In this document: positions 50,698 through 63,685 of the stretch, one piece after another
Layout of the letters: each line of letters starts with the position of its first letter
Position numbering within the stretch: the first letter of the stretch is position 1
From: Tetrahymena elliotti 4EA
Lineage: Eukaryota; Ciliophora; Oligohymenophorea; Hymenostomatida; Tetrahymenidae
NCBI GenBank assembly: GCA_000231825.2
Contig: JH720306.1
Location: forward strand, 539,784-603,783
Direction: 5' to 3'
Length of the DNA stretch: 64,000 nucleotides
The notes under the pieces: model-generated
What the model saw: only the letters and a program-made list of their open reading frames with translations
What the model was told of the DNA's origin: nothing
Databases searched by the model: none
Translations under genes and position numbers: made by a program

Positions 50698-51309
50698 GTT
50701 TGAATGATATTTAAATTGATGACTTTTTGCTAAAGATTTGCTGTTTATATTATGGTACCTAAATAAGAAACTATATAGATATTGTATACTTATTTTAATG
50801 TATTTGAAATGATAATTAAACTTTTTTGCTATTTATTTTAAATTAAATTTAATTAAAATTTTGTCATTTTGCATTAACAAATGAATGAAAAAATTAATCA
50901 ATAAACTAAGCATCAAAAGATAAAATATAAAAAATTTAATTTTATTTGGGTTTTTTATAAAACCAGATATTATTTAATTAATTGATAGTTTCTAATTAGT
51001 ATTTACTTTAATCTTCACTTCTCTTTCCAGTAAAATTAGAGATTCTTATATGTATTTTCCAACAAAATTTAGCATAATTGAATTTCTTTTTGCACCTTTT
51101 TTAAAAGTTATTAATCTAAAGTTTGATGTTTTCATATTACTCAAGAATTTAACCATTTTGATTTATTTACACTACATCTACTAAAATATTTCCATTTATG
51201 TTATTTATTTATTAATTTTTTATTCTTCTCTAATAAAAATTAACTAATCTTTACCAATTTATTATTTTTTATTATAAATATCTTAATGTAAACATCAATC
51301 TTTTTTAAA

Positions 51310-51660
51310 TTCAAAATAAGTAAGTAAAAACATATTCATTGGTTGATTAATGATGATATTTTTTTTGAGTGTGAAAGAACAAAACTCAAAATTAAAAATC
51401 AAAAAAATAAATAACCTTTGCTAATTTTGATAATAATATCTTGAATTTATAATGTTAGCATCAATTTGTAAAAGCAAAAACAAGTAAATTAAAACATATT
51501 CATTGATTGATGATATTTGTGACAAAACTGAGAGGGAAACAATTTCTAGTCATTTTTTATTTTAATACCTTGATTTTATAATGTCAGCACCAACAATTTG
51601 CGAATACAAAAAAATGTAAATAAAAAGAATCCGATTGGTTAATAATATATTGGAAAATCA
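51310..51660. repeat. degenerate direct repeat, first family (2-3 copies)
   Basis: The phrases acatattcattggttgatta, acatattcattgattgatg and a weaker gaatccgattggttaat recur at about 51330, 51505 and 51630. They alternate with ttgaatttataatgttagca and ttgattttataatgtcagca. The period is about 140-170 bases with many indels. Confidence 0.65.
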
Positions 51661-51679
51661 CAACTCAAAAAAATAAAAT

Positions 51680-52245
51680 TAAATAATAATTGATTTTAAG
51701 AGTTATTTTTACTAAATCTATTAAAATGAACAGATATACAATGTGTAGAAAAATCAACTAATCTAAATTTAGATATCATAAAAATTAACCTTTTCAATTA
51801 AATTAATTTAAAGATTTCAATCCTTTGAAATCAAAAAGAAGTCAGTTTTAAATAAAAGTAAACTTTAAAATAAGAAAGAAAAATATAATTCACTTCGATT
51901 TAATTTTATGAATTATTTTTTACTAAATCCAGCATAAAAATTTTTAAAAATTAGCTAATCTAATATTTGAGATTAAGAAAATCAATTCTTTTTATTAAAT
52001 TTATTTACTGATTTAAATTATTTTTGAGATAAAAAAATAAAATATGTTAGTAAACCTTAAAGAAAGAAAAGATAATTCACTTAAAAAGCAAAAAGGACCA
52101 CCTATTTGATAGAGGAAAAGCAGCTGATCGAAATTTAGAGATTAGCATTTTCAGCTAAATTAGTTTATGGATTTAAATTATTCAAGAAAGTTAAGAGAAA
52201 CCGGTTTTAAATAATAGTAAATCTTAAAGAAATATTGATCAATCA
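51680..52245. repeat. degenerate tandem repeat, second family (3 copies)
   Basis: Three successive units of about 165-215 bases (51680-51892, 51893-52080, 52081-52245) share in order: actaaat(c), agctaatcta/aactaatcta/agctgatcga, a T-rich core ending attaatttaaagattt/atttaaattatt, and agtaaac(c)ttaaagaaagaaa. They are diverged but clearly related. Confidence 0.7.
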
Positions 52246-52592
52246 ATATTTTTTTTGAATATTTAAAAATACAAAAATTAATTTTAATTTTTAATAACTT
52301 ATGAAAACGAAAGTACTTCAATTGGTTGTTCTAATTAATTTATTTGATAGATAAGCTGGTTGAATGAGTATTATAATCAAATAGAATAAAAATACAATTT
52401 AACTTGGTTGAGAAAGCAATTATGAAATTATTAGATTATATTTGGAAAGAAAAACGATCCAATCATGCTTTTTTAGAATTCATTATTGTTTGCATTCATA
52501 TGAGAGTAAATCAATCAATCATGAATTAAATCAATAAAGCAATCAAAAAATAAATAAATCAAATCAAAAATGAATTGATGAATAAATGATTA

Positions 52593-52628
52593 AGTGAGTG
52601 AGTGAGTGAGAGTGAGAGAGAGAGAGAG
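52593..52628. repeat. GTGA/GA microsatellite
   Basis: GTGA units pass into a (GA)n run just upstream of the enkurin gene. It stands out in this DNA as one of few G-rich stretches. Confidence 0.9.
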
Positions 52629-52767
52629 GAGCTAGCTGGATAATTATTTATTGGCACAGAATGAGGATTAAAGAAATTGAATAAAGATAACCTTTATATA
52701 TTTAAAAGAAAGAAAAAATATCAAAATAAATAAAAAATAATATAAAAGAAAGGTATAAGGACAAAAA

Positions 52768-54406
52768 ATGGAAGAGGAATCAATTTACAATCTTATCCCT
52801 AAGGAATACGTACCTCCACCAAAAGAGAAGCGTTACAGATCTTAATACCCAAATGATTTACCACCAACTGGGTCAACTTTCATTAATCATACTACTTCTC
52901 GTCCAGGAGTAAGAATATTTTCATCTAAGTTTTTATAGTTTCAAAAATGAAAAAAGTTGTTAAGATTGAAAACTGATCTTTCTTATTGTATTTTTAATTA
53001 GGTTGCTAATTTAGCAGGTGATTTCCAATTATCTAAGGGTCCTCATTCTCATAAAGATTTCTCCTCAACCTTTGGAAGAGTGAAAGGTAAAATTGTGTTA
53101 AAAGATAATAAATATAACTGCTTTATAGATACAAGAAATCATTTTGAATATTTGAATTTGCAAAATAAATCAATAAATAAATTTTGCAATTGATTGATGA
53201 AAGTGATAGTTGATTTTAACTGTTTTTTTAATGTACTTAATAGGATCAATAAAGCCTTCAACAAGCGAATACAGGAAAAAAAATACAGGCACTATGGGTT
53301 CAAACAAAGTATAGCTTATTTTAATTTGCAGTATTAAACAAGCTTAAATTATCCTTTTAAAATGATGAATGATAACAATTTTAATTTATAAAAAAGCTCC
53401 CTATAATTAAGCCTTTTAAGTACCCTGATCATGAATCAAGAAGACCATATGTTCCAAAAATCGAAGAAAAGCCTTTAATGAACTAGCAATCTCACAAAAA
53501 TTATATTGTCACAAACGCAGTTGAAAATATTTTAAGTGTAATTATTTGATTTATTGATAATCTATCATTAATTAATTCATTCATTTTAACTAATTAAATA
53601 TTTATCATGCGATATTATCAAAAAGTCTTTCTTTTTAAAGATATTCATCTCAATACAATAGCATTTTTCTAATTCAATAATAATAAGTTGTATTTTTACT
53701 AATTTAGTTTTTAAAACTAAAAAAATAAATAAAATATAAACCACAAGCCTAATAGTATGCGATGCTTGATGCTCGCTACAAGATGTATAAACTTGAATCT
53801 AAATTTTATTATAATCACATGACTATTGAGCTAGAATTTTAAATATTTTAACTTCTCTTAACATTTTTGATATTTAAAATAGGCTCCCAAAGCTATGAAA
53901 GAACCTGAAAATTTCCTTACTAAAAAAGATTTTGGTAAAGTACCTAATTACCTTGTTAGAAATAAAGAACACTTGTAAACTGAATATAAAATGATCCAAA
54001 ATCTTCATCTTTCTGAGGCTGAAGAGCAACAAAGATAGAGGTAAATAAACAAATACAAATAAATAAATAAATGTTTGTATAAAATTAAATAAAATACTAA
54101 ACTAAAAATATTTTTATAAAAAATTAGATTTATGATGTCATAAGAAGAAGTTAAATAACTTAGAGATGGTTTAAAGGCTAAATGGGAAGCTGTTAATAAG
54201 GAGTACCAAACAATCACTCATATTAATAAAATTGATACTGTTGGTTTAAAAAGAAAGTAAATTAATTAGATAGATTTTTAGTAATTAATCTAAATACAAC
54301 ATTAATAAAAAATAGGAAAGAAGAATGTGAAAGGGAATTAACTTAATTAGAAAAAGATATTGAAAAGTTAAACAAGTAATATATTTTCGTAGACACTAAC
54401 ATGTGA
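52768..54406 (+). CDS. ENKUR: enkurin (FAP106-type microtubule inner protein)
   Basis: Seven exons (52768-52908, 53002-53086, 53244-53308, 53397-53537, 53883-54040, 54128-54256, 54316-54406) give 269 residues, close to animal enkurin (about 256). N-terminus: ESIYNLIPKEYVPPPKEKRY. Middle: VANLAGDFQLSKGPHSHKDF, STFGRVKG and NYIVTNAVENILS|APKAM. The enkurin domain follows: NFLTKKDFGKVPNYLVRNKE, EEVKQLRDGLKAKWEAVNKE, then LTQLEKDIEKLNKQYIFVD. In cilia, enkurin/FAP106 lies inside the doublet microtubule lumen near the inner junction, tying A- and B-tubules. I considered an extra exon within the 345-base fourth intron (53708-53784). It breaks the downstream phase, while direct splicing gives the family's expected sequence. 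Confidence 0.95.
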
Positions 54407-56137
54407 AAAACTCTAAATAAATGCTGAAATATTTTTTAACTTACAAAGAAGAAATAAATCAATGAAATATAATTAACTAGAAATATATTTTATTGATGAA
54501 AAATTCAAAATCAATCAAAGATTTAGTCATTATTATAAAATTGAAATAAAATCATATATAAAGCTTTAATCAATCAACTGCACTTGTTATATATCTATCC
54601 ATCCATCCATCCGTCTATTGCTCTTATTTTTATATCAATTCTCTCTAGCTTTCTACTACTTTATAACTTGTTTATTTTCTAAATTCTAACTTTTTATTAA
54701 AATTTCTAATAATTACATATCATAAACATATTTCGTTTTATTTTATTCAAATAAAAATTTTTGATTATTACTCTTAAAAAAACCCATCTAACTAATTTTA
54801 CTTAATTTCAAATATAAATTTCTATAAATCTAATTATTGATTCTTTGTAAAAATTTTTAATTCTAACAAACAAAATAATTTCATAAATGACATAAAAAAC
54901 AATAAATATCTCTCCATCTATCTAACCTCCAAATATTTTTATCTTTTTTTAAAAAAATTAGAAAACAAATAGATTGATTTATTTGAAAGTTAAATTGTAA
55001 AAATAATTAAAAAAGAAAATTATATTTTTAAGTAAAGCTTATCGACAAATTTTAAAAGTATAATTTACTGAAGGAGCATAATATAATATAAGTATTCAAA
55101 TTATATTTTTAAATAATATTGAGTATTAATTTTTCTTTTTTTTTAATTTAAATTAGAATAAAATTATTTAATTGATTAAATTTTTTTACAAAGAAATCCA
55201 TATTTTTCTTATATTAGGATCTACACATCTCTAATTTTAAATTACAAATTTATTAAAAATTATCCATTTTTATAATTATCTATTAACCTTAGAGCTAATA
55301 GAATTTTTTTAGCTAATTAATATAAGCTTAGCTTTCTTATAGCAATTATTATTTTATTTAGAAAAGAAATAAAAAGTTTTTTAAAAATTTAATTCAATAA
55401 AATAATAATTAAATTAAATTGCTGGAAATGCTGACAAATCACAAAATATTTTTATAATTTTCTCATTTTAAATTAATTTTTAGGAAATTACCAATTTTCG
55501 AATTAGTAAAATAGATAGAAAAATGACCATTAAAAGCTGTTAATTATTAATTTTAAAGTATTCGGCTTGCTTTTCATAAATGGGATTAAGTATTTTAAAT
55601 CAAAAAAGGTTTCAAAAGTATTGAAAGATTTAAGTTTACTATTGAAGTATTTAGTATTACACTTAAAAATAATTAACTCTGAGGTAATTTTTGTAATTAT
55701 ATTATTTGATTACAATTAGTATCACTTATTTTAATGATTAACTTCAATTGATGATCAGATATGTAGGCATTTTTATTGGAAGAAGAAAATCAATTTCTAA
55801 CCTTACAATACAAAGTAATATTGATCATAATTTTACAATTTAAAAAAGAATTTTAAAGGTGTAAACAAAGACAGAGTAAATTACGCAAATTATGTCAAAA
55901 AACCATACCGGTTTAAAAATTTTGTCAAATATTTGTAATGGAAGAGTATAAATGATCACCAATACCTCATAGGTAACTATTTTAGTCAATAAATTCAAGG
56001 TATTTGAATTATAAAGATAAAAGTTATTAAATAATCAACAAAAATTAGAGAAAACAATAACAAAATAAGCATAAAAGATAAAATATAATAGCAAAACAGA
56101 TAGAACTATTCATCAATCTATTTATTGGTTTTACAAA
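54407..56137. other. intergenic AT-rich spacer
   Basis: About 1.7 kb. It includes a short CCAT run at 54596-54612. No gene is supported. Confidence 0.6.
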
Positions 56138-57311
56138 ATGAATTCATCACCTAAACAAGACAAGATGAAGAAACTAAAGGCTTATTTTGGAGTCTTCCTT
56201 GTTTTCTTAATTATGGCATCTTTTGCAGCTTACGTCTATTTAATTTTTAATGGTTTCTTATAAAGAGATATTCCAACACTGACATTTTTTGTGATACAAA
56301 TAATTTACTAAGTTTACTTTGCTAAAAAGAATCAGACTTTCATTAATTTCTTTTTATACTTTGAATGCCACAATTACTTCAATCACGCTGTAGTTGAGTT
56401 TGAAGAAGAGATATAGAATGGAAATTCTATGATATGTGCTCATCCTCATGGGATATTAACAGTAGGGTTATTACTGAATGTGAATACTTACATATAAATG
56501 CCAGCTCTGAGCAGCAGATTCCTACTATCTACGCCTTTTTTGGGAATGTTCTGCAAATGGTGGGGCTTTAAAAGTGTTGACAATAGCAATTTTAAAAAGC
56601 TATGTGAAAATGGATAAAATTTTACTTTGGTTCCTGGTGGTTTTGAAGAAGCAACTCTTACAAGTTAAACAAAAGATAGGTAAAAATATTACTACTAAAT
56701 TAATAAATCCACCAAATATTTAAAAATTAGTTTTAATTAATCTACTTTTTTAAATAGGGTCTACATTAAACACAGAAAAGGATTCATCAAATATGGATTA
56801 AAATATGGTTATAAAATCCATCCCATGTACACATTTAATGAAAACAAGCTTTTCCATACATTGGATGATACCCTATTAAATTTCAGACTCTATCTTAACA
56901 AGCTAAAATTAGTAACAGCTATCTTCTATTCTAAATATCTATTGGTCTTACCTGATCCTAATTATGATTTAACCTCAGTAATATTTTTTTAAATACCACT
57001 ACTTATTTCAACTTGATATTTAATTTGATTGTTTGATAAATCTTTAAAATAGAATTCATTTATTTTCTATAAATAAAAAATATTTTTTGGAAAGATAGAA
57101 AACAATATTAAAATAAAAAAGTTGTTAATTCTAATGCAATTTTTTGAATTAAAAAAAGGTTGTGGCTAAAGGTATACAACTTCCAAAAATTGAGAACCCA
57201 ACTAAATAAGATGTAGAAAAATATCATACCATGTATATTAATGAATTGAAAGAGCTTTTTAATAGACACAAAGCAAGATTTAACAATAATAACGAATTGA
57301 TAATTTATTGA
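56138..57311 (+). CDS. DGAT2-family acyltransferase
   Basis: Three exons (56138-56679, 56758-56977, 57159-57311) give 304 residues. A hydrophobic hairpin at about residues 16-62 (YFGVFLVFLIMASFAAYVYL, then TFFVIQIIYQVYF) anchors it in the ER membrane. The active-site HPHG is at 102-105 (ICAHPHGILTVG). Next come GMFCKWWGFKSVDNSNFKKL and the conserved LVPGGFEEA. After HRKGFIKYGLKYGYKIHPMY comes the C-terminal KGIQLPKIENPT...VEKYHTMYINELKELFNRHK, typical of the family. DGAT2 and monoacylglycerol acyltransferases transfer acyl-CoA to di- or monoacylglycerol to make triacylglycerol, and wax synthases belong to the same family, so the substrate is not certain. It is shorter than animal DGAT2 (about 390), mainly at the N-terminus. 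The active-site segments look intact. Confidence 0.95.
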
Positions 57312-58856
57312 GCCCACTAAATAACAACTTTATATCTTACTAATTACTTTTAATAATAATAACTCAAACTAATTAAATAACTATTGTATTAAATTTATTT
57401 CTTTCCAAAGATTATGTTTTTGTTTCTTAATTAAATTGACTACTTTCAATCATTTAACAACATTATTACAATAATATAGCTTAATTATTTTGAATAGGAA
57501 AAATTAAGATTAAAAAATAGTAAAAATTTAAAATTGTTTATTTTTTTATTTCTCAAAACAAAACAAGTAAGTATTTTTTATTTCTTTAGGTCACTTGAAT
57601 TTTTTATTAATTGAGTAATTTCATAAAACGTTTACTATCAAAATCAGAGATATTAAAATGTATGTAAGATTGTAAAGTTGTTACTGTTTGTAATCTTTTC
57701 TAAAAGAGATTGAATAAAATGATTTTTTTAATTAAGAAAAAAATTGTTTCAAAGATGTTTATTTTTTATTCTTTTTAGTAATTTTGAATCAAGAAGACAT
57801 TTTATTTATAAAGCAAAGAGGAATGATTTAATAATTTATTTCTTTAAAATTGATTTGAACATTCCAAATCATGTATTTTTTAGATAATTCAGTCATTATA
57901 TTTTCAGACTCTAATTTGAAAGAAAAGACATGTTATTATAAACAGAGGAAAACTTTTCAAAATATTATTTCATAATGAAATAATTCTTGATTCTAAAACT
58001 ACTTAATATTAAATAAATTTTATTTTGAGGTTAATTTTTTTATCTTTGAATGAATTAAATTCACCAATAAACATAATGTTAATACTTATAAAAACCGAGT
58101 AAATTCTAAAATAGCAGATATTAAAATTTATTGACTGTAAGGACATACATATCTCATAATGAATTTTCTTTACAATTTATTAAAAAAATTTTCGATTTTT
58201 TATTTTTTAATATAAAAGATGTTGACTCGTTTTGAATGTAGAAAAAAAATCAATTTAAATTGTTAAATGGAGGATTATTTTGTCTAGATTTTCAGTATGA
58301 TTAAGAATCATAACTTTTTTAGCTATTGATAAATAAAATATATTATAAAATTTGAGTGCAGATTATTAAACTACTATCCTAAGAAATAATTTTTGATAGA
58401 ATATATCTACTAGTTATTTCTTATAAAAGAAGTATGTAATTAGTAATAAACTACTGAAAGATTTTTTGTAGAGACATAGGAGAACTGAAGGCAGGTAAAA
58501 AAATAGATAATTAACTGGAATAAAGAACTAACTTAATAGAAATAAATTTTACTATGCATTTACTTTTAATCAGTATTTAATTAATAATTAATACCTAAAT
58601 TTAGAATTTATCAAAATATTTTTTTATATTTTAACAAGAGGCTGTTTTTTGTTGTTGATTAGTCGGCTCTATTTTATAAAATAAAAACTTTTGTTTTATG
58701 CTCTAGACTAAGATCTAATAGTAGGAATGAAGAATGATTAATTTAATATTACTTTTGAATATATTTTGAGATCTAAAAAAGACTTAAAAAAATTTAATTC
58801 TTGAAAAAAAATAAAAAAAAGTAAAAAATCATTCATAATTTACATAATAGTGAGAA
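57312..58856. other. intergenic AT-rich spacer
   Basis: About 1.5 kb between two plus-strand genes. No coding signal was seen. It must hold the DGAT2 3' end and the next promoter. Confidence 0.6.
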
Positions 58857-61800
58857 ATGACAATTAGTTTACGCTTCGTAATATGCATAAGTATTCCGAT
58901 TTTTATAGGGGTTTCTCTCTCACTATATATTTAGTATAGACTTATGTTAGATTCTTTGATGAATTGGTAAAATAACTGATGAGTTTTCATGAAAAAGATA
59001 TTTTAATTGACTTAATTTAAAAGGTAGGATTTATCATAATAATGGATTATTACGATTCAAAAACAAAGCTTATATAATTTTGTTTTTTGTAATGCATTTT
59101 TGTCTGAGGCATAGCTAAACCAAGTAATTTGAATCATTTTTTGAGTATCACTTAGCTTATTATTTAATTTGATTTCAAAAGAAGCTATTTTATTTCTGAT
59201 TTCATTTTTTAATCTAAAATAGTTAGTAAACCACATGGATACTATGCAAAGTCTTTACAATAAATTTAATGCGAATAAAGTTTAAGGTATTTCTTACTTC
59301 TAAATTAATAATTAACACTAGTTATAATCGCTATCAATAAACCCTTACAATATTTTTTTTAATTTAATTAAAAAGCTAATAAGGGGAATTTTAGTCCTGC
59401 TTAATGCTCTATGGGAGAATACGACCTAAGACAATGTTAAGAATAGGAGATGACATAATAAAAAAAAAAATTTATTTACTTGGACCAGTGGTTTCATAGA
59501 GAGATACTTGATTATGAGAATTTACCTTAAGAATTATAGAATTTGCTTATGATGGTATTAATTTAATACATTACTTCTTTTAATTTTAAACAAACAATTT
59601 ATCTATCTTATTATAAATGTCAAATAAAGATAGAAAAATTTAATCTTGAATATTTTTAAATAAAAAGAATTGGAGGTTTAAATTTTATCCCAAAATAATT
59701 TACACTGCCTTAAGTAATAGATTAGTTAGACCATCTTTTTTCTTGAACTCATATAACTCTTCATTAATGGATGTAACTCCTTCAAGGTATTAAGAATATT
59801 GTTTATAAGAGATAATCTCATCCATTCTTATAAAATAAAGACTGCAAAATTATGGAAATTCTAGCTACATGGATTGTATACCTGGTAAGCATCTTCTGAA
59901 TTTTGATCCTAGGTGTAGAGGTTGGTATTTACTAGCAATGGAAAATTAAGGTAAAAAAAAAGTACTAGCCAAAAATATTTTAAAATTGTTGATTTTTATT
60001 TAAATGAAATTACATTTCAATGATTTTCAATGATTATAATAACTTAATCTATAAAAGGAATTACTTTTTACGCTCCATATTTGCAGATTTCTTCTTTCAG
60101 TGTTGGAATGACTATTTCTTAAAGATATGATGATGCAAATGATAATAACCTATGTGTTTATAGTTTTAATCTAGATATTACAAACCTTTCAGATAAATAT
60201 TTTAAGAGTTAAGATACTTTAGACGAAAACTCTATCATGGGTGGGTATACTGTATTTTTTCATAGTGAAACTCACACAGTAATTAATAAACATATTTTAT
60301 TTATTTACATTATGTTTAATAAATTAAATAAATTTGAAATTTAATAAGATATTCTACCACAAGAATTGGGATAGAAAGAATGGTGTGCTTAATACTTGGG
60401 ATGAAGTTGAATATAATTCAACAATCTTTGAATATGAAGAGATACAATTCGATGATTTTAAAAGAAGACTTCAAAAAATAATTGATACATCTGAAAACAT
60501 AAATAAAGTGAACATAAATTAAAATTCTAGCTCGGCAGACAACAATATTTTATATTTTGAAAAGAACAAGAATAAATAGTAATTTATTTTTTTTATTAAT
60601 CCATTTAGCATTTTTTAATTTACTGATTTATTAACATCCCACTAATTAATACCTTAAATTAGTAAGTAGATTTAATTTATTAAATTGGTACTAATACAAG
60701 TTAAATTATCATAAAAAATAAATAAGTCCAGTATAAATAAAGTTTAAAATTTACTTTTTTTAATCTTTTAAATAAATTAACTCATTATTTATTCTTAGTA
60801 TTTGTCTCATTGTTCCTATTGAAGTTACTAGTAGATTGAATGCTTATAAATCTTAAAATCTGAAGAAATAAAAACCTTTTTTTATAGGAAGAGTGCATAG
60901 CGATATAAGTGATATAATTTATAAAGCTAACTTTTATTTTTTTGATATTTTTAGAAATCTGTGTATTGGAGAAGCTTGCGTCATATTTTTGATACTTGTT
61001 ATATCATTTATTCATTACTTTGCTATTTTATTTCATACCTTAGACATGCCTATAGAATTTTTATGCTTATTCTTAAAATAATTCTATATTAGAGATAATA
61101 ATATCTAAAAATAACGCATTTAGAAAGCGAATAGTAATCTTTCAGCTACTAGATTCTTGAGTAGAGCCTTTACTTAAAATGAAAATATAAGCGAACCAAC
61201 CATGCCATAAAAAAATAATGTTAATTCATATAAAAAAATTTTAGTTTGTCTTTAGACAGATAATCAAAATGTGTAATCTCCTCTGAGCAAATAAAATGTT
61301 GGAACAGTGTATGAAGATAGTCCTAAAACATAAAATGATGTTTTAAAGACTTAGTAAACAAAAAGCCATTTTAACATTCAACATGATCAATCAAGTTAAT
61401 AAAAGATTTGTAATTATAAAAGTCCTAAACCTAATAGTGAAAGGTTGAAGAATATAAATTAATTTTGCTTAGAGGATAAGCATTTTAATTTTACTCCAAA
61501 AAAGACTTAGAAGACTGACGAAACACCAGATTTTATATTATCAGTGAATGAAGTAGACTAAACTAAATTATATAATCGACAATCTTCAAATTCAAATATC
61601 ACAATGTAAAATAATTTTGTCTAGTAGTTGTTCAATGAGAATGAAGAAAGAAATGAATAAAAAACAAATAACAATCAAAGTGATTAGCAATAATTAGACC
61701 TGAAATAGATGGATTATACTTTTAAGGAAATGTAGATCATTAAAGAAGCTTTCTTACAGCTTGAAGATGTTATTGTATTAGCAAAATAAGAATCGAATGA

Positions 61801-63685
61801 GGGAAATATAGATTCCTCTATTATTAACTTTTGTGTGGCCAAGAGAATTTTTGCAAAGTTAAAAAATTTCTAGCAAGTTAGTTTTTGCTACTACAATCTA
61901 GGAATACTGTGCATAAGAAAAGGTGATTTTATTAAGGCAGTTGACTATCTGTAGTCATCAATATAAAATAATTTATTATCATAAAATTATGGAGTTTATA
62001 GTTTGTAAGAATTTGCAGAAATTTTGAAAGATGCCAAATTTATTTAAGATTAAAATAGTTTAGATAATTTTTAGAAATTATCTTAAAAAGTTTGTATTTT
62101 AGTTTATGCCTTAAGAAACATAGCTTTAATACCCTAATGCACAAAATAAGATAAAATAAATTATTTATAAAAGGCTATATATTATACTAAATAAAGCAAT
62201 TATATGCTTTAAACATATTTTCATTCTAAATTACATTCTAGTTTACACATAAATTACATTTTATTAAGCTGTCTTTATATTGACTTAGGCTTTATAACTC
62301 AGGCAGCCTAATACCTGTTCAAGGCTGATATGCTTTGGAACATTCATCTAGGAAATAAAGATTATTAAATTTAAACTTTAGAATAACTTTTTTTAAGCTG
62401 GGAATAGAAGTAATAAATGCAAGTTGAAGAAACAACATTTCTTTAACTGCAAAATAATTATATGAAATTGCAAAATAACAACACAAGCTCACAAGATTTA
62501 TATATCCATTAAGTTTTTCCATAGACTGTATTAGAAACCTTTAAATTGATGAATTTAGCTAGAATATTTTTGAAGTTAGGTATATATTAGGAAGGTTGTG
62601 AAATGCTCACTAGAGTTATAGAATATGGGTAGATATTTGATCCTAGGATAAGGCTAGAAGCTTTGTCTTGTTTATAAGATACTTTTAATATTTTAAATTT
62701 AGACAATCGGCATATTCAAAATGAAATTTTAAAATATAGAGGAGACCCTCTTAACATTTTTATTATTCTACAATGCCCTACTACTTACAAAGACTATACT
62801 AATTAAATAAAGCACTATACATCTTTCATATAAAATCTGTATACACATTTCATTCAGGAAGATGATAAAATACAAGTATTTTAGTTTTCTGATCAAATTA
62901 CTTGCTTTAATAAGCTGAACAGTATAGATTCATAGCTACATTTATAAAACTTATTGTTTTAAATTAAAGATCATATTATCTCATAATTAGGTAATAAAAT
63001 TGATATGAGTGATAGAGATTATTCTATGGATTAAAGTTAAGGAAATGTTAATTGGACTTAAGCTTTGAGACATATTATTTACAACAATATTTATGGACAA
63101 AATCTTTTATTTAAATCTTTATTTTAAGAAAAATTGAAAAAAAATGAAATAAAAGATAATCAATATAATTTAAATTAAATCAATAAAAACCAATTTGATT
63201 AAAAATAACAAAGCTAGCTAGATTATAATGAAGATTGCTAAGAAAAAATCTAATTTGAAAAAAATATTGCAATGTAGAAGTTAGAAAGTGAAATAAAAAT
63301 TAACAACCTTGATAACTCCTCCTCATTCTTTGATTTGTAATAAATTTAACCAGAATATAAAAAAAGAAAAGACCTTGTCATTTTGATGTCAGTCATATAA
63401 GAAGAATTTTGTGATTATCATAATTATGTTAATCCATTTTAAGGTCTTTCTGATGATTTCACTCCAATGACATTTCATTATTAAAGAAGTATCTTTAACG
63501 AAAGCAATCTAAATGCAATTCTAGAAGTTTCAATTAAAAATTTGGCAAATTCATCAAAAGATATTTAACAAAATGACTTTCAGTTTTAATTAAATAACTA
63601 AAAATACAATAAGCACACTGATTTCAATTCATTTTTTAAACACATACTTTCCTACAGAGTCTTTTAAAAATATTAGTCATAATGA
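58857..63685 (+). CDS. large Cache-like membrane sensor with TPR-like and vWA-like parts
   Basis: Proposed exons: 58857-59023, 59109-59123 (15 bases), 59223-59286, 59376-59554, 59668-59950, 60058-60278, 60349-60578, 60799-63685, giving about 1348 residues. All phases close from the third exon on, and the last exon has 962 codons with no TGA. The N-terminus has a hydrophobic anchor (RFVICISIPIFIGVSLSL). The extracellular part holds FDPRCRGWYLLAMEN (about 220) and GITFYAPYLQISSFSVGMTI, typical of Cache ligand-binding domains. A membrane span lies at about 441-465 (ACVIFLILVISFIHYFAILF). The cytosolic part has Ser/Gln-rich DNA, a TPR-like stretch (CYYNLGILCIRKGDFIKAVD, about 750) and a vWA-like stretch (PLNIFIILQCPTTYKDYTNQ..DDKIQVFQFSDQ, about 1034) without the metal-site DxSxS. 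The anchor and the next helix (FDELVKQLMSFHEKD) lie in different frames, so exon 1 contains a frameshift or an unseen splice. I infer a ciliate surface sensor. Confidence 0.8.

Larger units (their letters stand above)
50698..52767. other. intergenic region with degenerate repeats
   Basis: Divergent 5' region of the kinesin and enkurin genes. Its centre is built of imperfect tandem repeats, annotated separately. No coding potential was found. Confidence 0.65.

Noticed and set aside
53708..53784. Possible extra exon in the enkurin gene
   Set aside because: It reads open but leaves the wrong phase for the next exon. Skipping it gives the expected enkurin sequence.
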